7,653 nucleotides of DNA. Origin: an uncultured Oscillospiraceae bacterium. Its GTDB lineage: Bacteria; Bacillota; Clostridia; Oscillospirales; Oscillospiraceae. The DNA is taken from the NCBI GenBank assembly GCA_934661715.1, contig CAKUJL010000070.1:1-7653 (forward strand), written 5' to 3'. Below, in pieces: positions 4,590 to 7,653 of this stretch. Numbering within the stretch: the first letter of the stretch is position 1; the number at the start of each line of letters is the position of its first letter. The notes below the pieces were generated by a model. The model was given only the letters and a program-made list of their open reading frames with translations, searched no databases and was not told the origin of the DNA. Made by a program: the position numbers and the translations under genes.

Positions 4590-6653
4590 TTGAAGTACGG
4601 AACCTGGACGATTTCGTCCTATGAGCAGGGCGCGGCCAATGCGCTGCGCAAGGCGGGGTGGTCGCCGGTCACGGCGGCCGTTTTATGCAGCCGGGGCTAT
4701 GACACGGAGGAAAAGGCGCGGGCGTTTTTGTCGGCGGATATGCCGCTGTCAAGCCCGATGGACTTACTGGATATGGACAAGGCCGTGCGCCGCGTCAAAA
4801 AAGCGCTGGAGCGGCGGGAGCATATCTGCGTGTTCGGAGACTATGACGTCGACGGCATCACGGCGACGTGTTTACTGACAGATTTTCTCCGAAAGCGCGG
4901 CGGACGCGTGACGAGCTATATTCCCGCGCGGCTGGAAGAAGGCTACGGGCTCAACGAAATTGCCGTTCGGGCGCTCAAGGAGCAGGGGGTCAAGCTGATC
5001 ATCACCGTCGACTGCGGCATTACGGCAAATCAGGAGGCGGCTTTGTGCCGGGAGCTCGGCATGGAGCTCGTCGTCACGGACCACCACGAGTGCAAAACAG
5101 AGCTTCCCGAGGCCGTCGCGGTCGTTGACCCGCACCGAAAGGACCAGCCGGGGCCGGTTCCCGATATGGCGGGCGTGGGCGTGGCGTTCAAGCTGGCCTC
5201 CGCGCTGCACGGCGATCAGGAGGCGCTTCTGGACGAGTACTGCGACCTCATCTGCCTCGGAACGGTGGCGGACGTGATGCCGCTGACGGGCGAGAACCGG
5301 AAAATGGTCTGGCGCGGGCTTCAGGCGCTGGCCAATCCAAAAAGAGTCGGTCTTGCCGCCCTGATGGCAGAGTGCGGGGCCCTCAAGCCGCCCATCACCG
5401 CGGGCACGATCGGCTATACGCTGGCCCCCAGGATCAACGCCGCCGGGCGCATGGGCCACGTGGAAATTGCGACCGAGCTCTTTCTCACGACCGACGCGGC
5501 GCGGGCCGTGGAGCTTGCCAGCCAGCTTTGTAAGCTCAACCGCAAGCGGCAGGACGTGGAGAGCGGCATTTACCGGCAGGCGGTTTCGATGCTGCCGTCC
5601 GGAAAAGCGCCGAAGGCCATTGTGCTGGCGGACGAAACGTGGCACCAGGGCGTGGTCGGCATCGTCGCGTCCCGGCTTGCCGAGGAATACAGCTGCCCGA
5701 CGTTTTTGATCTGTCTCGACGGCGACAAGGGAAAAGCCTCGTCGCGCTCTTACGGCGGGTTCAATCTGTTTGCGTCGCTCGAGCAGCTGTCGGATCTTCT
5801 CGAGAGCTACGGCGGGCACGAGCTGGCCGCGGGCTTTACCATCCGGCGCGATCAGATCGGCCGCTTCCGCGAGGAAATTCTGGCGCTGACGGACGAATTT
5901 TCCCGTTCGCCGGACTGCAATCCCGCGCTCAAGATCGACTGTGAAATTCCGGCGCAGCTGCTCACGGTGCCGAATGTGCAGCAGCTTGACGAGCTCGAGC
6001 CCTGCGGGGCCGGATGCCCGCGGCCAGTGCTTTTCATGCGCAATCTCACGATCACAGACCTCTCCGAGGTCGGCGGCGGCAAGCATCTGCGGCTGCGGCT
6101 TTCGGGGCAGGGGTATCATTTTAACGCGATCTTTTTCTCCATGACCGCGCAGATGGCGGCCGTGGCGCTGGGAGACGTCGTGGACATCGCGTACACGCCG
6201 CAGGTCAATGAATACCGGGGTTTCCGGACGGTGCAGCTGAATCTGCTGGATGTCCGGCCGGACGAGGCCGCGCGAATGCGCATCACGGCGGGGAAGGATC
6301 TTTACAGACGCCACATGCTGGGAGAGCGCCTCACCGCGCAGGAGCTCGACGGGCTCATTCCGGCGCGGCAGGATTTTGTCGTTGTATGGCGGTATCTGTG
6401 CGCGGCGGCGGAAAACGGCGAGGTGCGCGAGGAGTTCGGCTGTCTGGCCCGGAAGATCACGCGCTTTGCGGGCTACAGCTGCAGCGGAAGCAAAATTCGC
6501 GTCTGTCTGGACGTTTTTCAGGAGCAGGGTCTGCTTCAGCTCGAGCAGCGGCCGAAGCTTCTCGTCATCCGGCTGACCAGCGACGGGAAAAAGGTCGATC
6601 TCGAGCAAAGCCCCACGCTTCTTCATCTCAAGGAATTAAAGGCAGGAACCTGA
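4590..6653 (+). CDS. recJ: Single-stranded-DNA-specific exonuclease RecJ
   Basis: RecJ degrades single-stranded DNA 5' to 3' in recombination, mismatch and base-excision repair, using Mn2+ or Mg2+ in the cytoplasm. From the TTG at 4590 the product has 687 residues, longer than E. coli RecJ (577) and in line with Bacillota forms. The DHH domain has FGDYDVDG (Asp84, Asp86, Asp88), VDCGIT and VTDHHE (Asp164-His-His166). The DHHA1 part has ESYGGHELAAGF (GGH at 408-410). An OB-fold domain follows (about 440-545), then a C-terminal winged-helix-like extension typical of Bacillota RecJ. All visible catalytic residues are present. The start is uncertain: TTG 4590 gives the natural N-terminus MKYGTWTI but a weak ribosome site, while an in-frame TTG at 4542 lies in a hairpin with no such site and would add 16 residues. 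The stop abuts the rel ATG. Confidence 0.95.
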   Translation: MKYGTWTISSYEQGAANALRKAGWSPVTAAVLCSRGYDTEEKARAFLSADMPLSSPMDLLDMDKAVRRVKKALERREHICVFGDYDVDGITATCLLTDFLRKRGGRVTSYIPARLEEGYGLNEIAVRALKEQGVKLIITVDCGITANQEAALCRELGMELVVTDHHECKTELPEAVAVVDPHRKDQPGPVPDMAGVGVAFKLASALHGDQEALLDEYCDLICLGTVADVMPLTGENRKMVWRGLQALANPKRVGLAALMAECGALKPPITAGTIGYTLAPRINAAGRMGHVEIATELFLTTDAARAVELASQLCKLNRKRQDVESGIYRQAVSMLPSGKAPKAIVLADETWHQGVVGIVASRLAEEYSCPTFLICLDGDKGKASSRSYGGFNLFASLEQLSDLLESYGGHELAAGFTIRRDQIGRFREEILALTDEFSRSPDCNPALKIDCEIPAQLLTVPNVQQLDELEPCGAGCPRPVLFMRNLTITDLSEVGGGKHLRLRLSGQGYHFNAIFFSMTAQMAAVALGDVVDIAYTPQVNEYRGFRTVQLNLLDVRPDEAARMRITAGKDLYRRHMLGERLTAQELDGLIPARQDFVVVWRYLCAAAENGEVREEFGCLARKITRFAGYSCSGSKIRVCLDVFQEQGLLQLEQRPKLLVIRLTSDGKKVDLEQSPTLLHLKELKAGT
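6644..6647 (+). promoter_or_regulatory. Ribosome binding site for rel inside the recJ end
   Basis: AGGA lies six bases before the rel ATG, within the last codons of recJ, so terminating recJ ribosomes would sit directly over the rel start. This favours translational coupling. Confidence 0.55.
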
Positions 6654-7653
6654 ATGGAAACCAGAGAAGAACATTATGCGTCGATGATGCAGGCCGTGAA
6701 GCGCTACGCACCAGCCGCTGATCTCGACGAAATTCAAAAAGCATATGAATACGCCGACCGCAAGCACAAAAACCAGCTGCGAAAGTCCGGCGAACCCTAT
6801 ATCATCCATCCGCTGGCCGTGGCGGAGATCGTGGCGGAAATTGGTCTCGACACCGACGCCATCGTCGCGGCGCTGCTGCACGACTGTCTGGAGGACACCG
6901 ACGCAAGCTTCGACGAAATCTCGCACATGTTCGGCCAGACGGTCGCGGAGCTTGTCGAGGGCGTCACAAAGCTGACGCGCGTGCAGTATTCCACGACCGA
7001 AGAGCAGCAGATGGAAAACCTGCGCAAGATGTTCATGGCGATGTCAAAGGACATCCGCGTCATCCTCATCAAGATCGCAGACCGTCTGCACAACACGAGA
7101 ACGCTTCAGTACCAGACGCCCGCCAAGCAGATCTCCAAGTCGATGGAGACGATGGAAATTTATGCGCCGCTGGCACACCGGCTTGGTATGCAGAAGATCA
7201 AGTGGGAGCTCGAGGACGTGTCGCTTCAGTATCTCGACCCCGAGGGCTATCAGCAGATCATCGACTTTTTGCAGGAAAACGAGGCCAGCGCCCAGAACTT
7301 CATGAACGCCATCCAGTCGAAGATCACCGACCGGCTGGCCTCCGTCGGCATCCACGGCTCGATCTACGGACGCGTCAAGCACACGTACTCCATCTACCGC
7401 AAGATGCGGGCGCAGAACAAAACCATCGACGAGCTGTACGACTTATACGCCTTCCGCGTCATCGTCGACAACATCGCCGACTGCTATAACGTTTTAGGCC
7501 ATATCCACGACCTGTTTAACCCCATTCCGGGCAGGTTCAAAGACTATATCTCGACGCCGAAGCCCAACATGTATCAGTCGCTGCACACGACGGTCATCGG
7601 CTCGCAGGGCATTCCCTTTGAGGTGCAGATCCGCACCTGGGAAATGCATCAGA
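6654..7653 (+). CDS. rel: Bifunctional (p)ppGpp synthetase/hydrolase Rel, N-terminal part, runs off the window
   Basis: The first 333 codons of a long RelA/SpoT homologue, which makes and breaks the stringent-response alarmone (p)ppGpp in the cytoplasm. The HD hydrolase domain (about residues 30-190) keeps its metal and catalytic residues: His52, His76-Asp77 with Glu80-Asp81 (LLHDCLEDT), and Asp143 (KIADRLHNTRT). The synthetase domain (from about 230) shows YGRVKHTYSIYRKM (Arg240, Lys242, Ser246, Lys250), DLYAFRVIV, PKPNMYQSLHTTV and FEVQIRT with Glu323. RFKD at 294-297 is the basic RxKD signature of bifunctional enzymes, as opposed to ExDD in synthesis-only RelA, so both activities are expected. 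The regulatory C-terminal half (TGS, ACT) lies beyond the window; full length should be around 730-760 residues. The ATG directly follows the recJ TGA. In many Bacillota apt sits between recJ and rel; it is absent here. Confidence 0.96.
   Translation, partial: METREEHYASMMQAVKRYAPAADLDEIQKAYEYADRKHKNQLRKSGEPYIIHPLAVAEIVAEIGLDTDAIVAALLHDCLEDTDASFDEISHMFGQTVAELVEGVTKLTRVQYSTTEEQQMENLRKMFMAMSKDIRVILIKIADRLHNTRTLQYQTPAKQISKSMETMEIYAPLAHRLGMQKIKWELEDVSLQYLDPEGYQQIIDFLQENEASAQNFMNAIQSKITDRLASVGIHGSIYGRVKHTYSIYRKMRAQNKTIDELYDLYAFRVIVDNIADCYNVLGHIHDLFNPIPGRFKDYISTPKPNMYQSLHTTVIGSQGIPFEVQIRTWEMHQ

Noticed and set aside
4872..6626. A 584-codon open frame on the minus strand inside recJ
   Set aside because: It mirrors recJ codon bias, has Arg/His/Leu-rich composition, no recognisable domain and no promoter or ribosome site. 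RecJ on the plus strand has every expected motif.

Overview
The window looks like chromosomal DNA from a GC-rich member of the Clostridia, probably an Oscillospiraceae/Ruminococcaceae-type gut bacterium. The evidence is strong G/C preference at third codon positions, sigma-A promoters with extended -10 boxes in AT-rich gaps, Bacillota-type RecJ and long bifunctional Rel proteins next to each other, and hairpin-rich intergenic repeats. The taxonomic placement is inference. I see no phage, plasmid, CRISPR, toxin-antitoxin or defence genes. The content is housekeeping genes plus small transporters.

Layout. At the left edge, on the minus strand, a strong promoter drives the 5' half of a serine tRNA (CGA anticodon). 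Its anticodon stem is interrupted by three bases, and no normal 3' half is visible before the window ends. A MATE-family exporter follows on the plus strand with its own promoter. From 1663 to about 2060 there is no convincing gene. This stretch holds several strong hairpins, a good terminator, and a roughly 120-bp element with imperfect terminal inverted repeats that resembles a miniature repeat element.

Three genes then lie on the minus strand. A two-helix membrane protein with a C-terminal zinc ribbon (function unknown) has its own promoter and a 5' UTR containing a perfect 14-bp hairpin. Upstream of it, an EamA/DMT transporter and a membrane-anchored metallophosphoesterase probably form a two-gene operon, with the phosphoesterase first.

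A divergent intergenic region separates the phosphoesterase from a plus-strand pair: recJ (single-stranded-DNA exonuclease) and rel ((p)ppGpp synthetase/hydrolase). The recJ stop codon directly abuts the rel ATG, so the two are almost certainly co-transcribed. The rel gene runs off the right edge after 333 codons. The recJ leader holds a hairpin and a possible six-codon mini-ORF whose stop overlaps the likely TTG start of recJ.

The gene products link DNA repair and stress signalling (recJ-rel) with general membrane transport. I found no clear sign of an undescribed multi-gene system. The items most worth a second look are the interrupted tRNA-Ser, the intergenic repeats, and the structured leaders of recJ and the zinc-ribbon gene.
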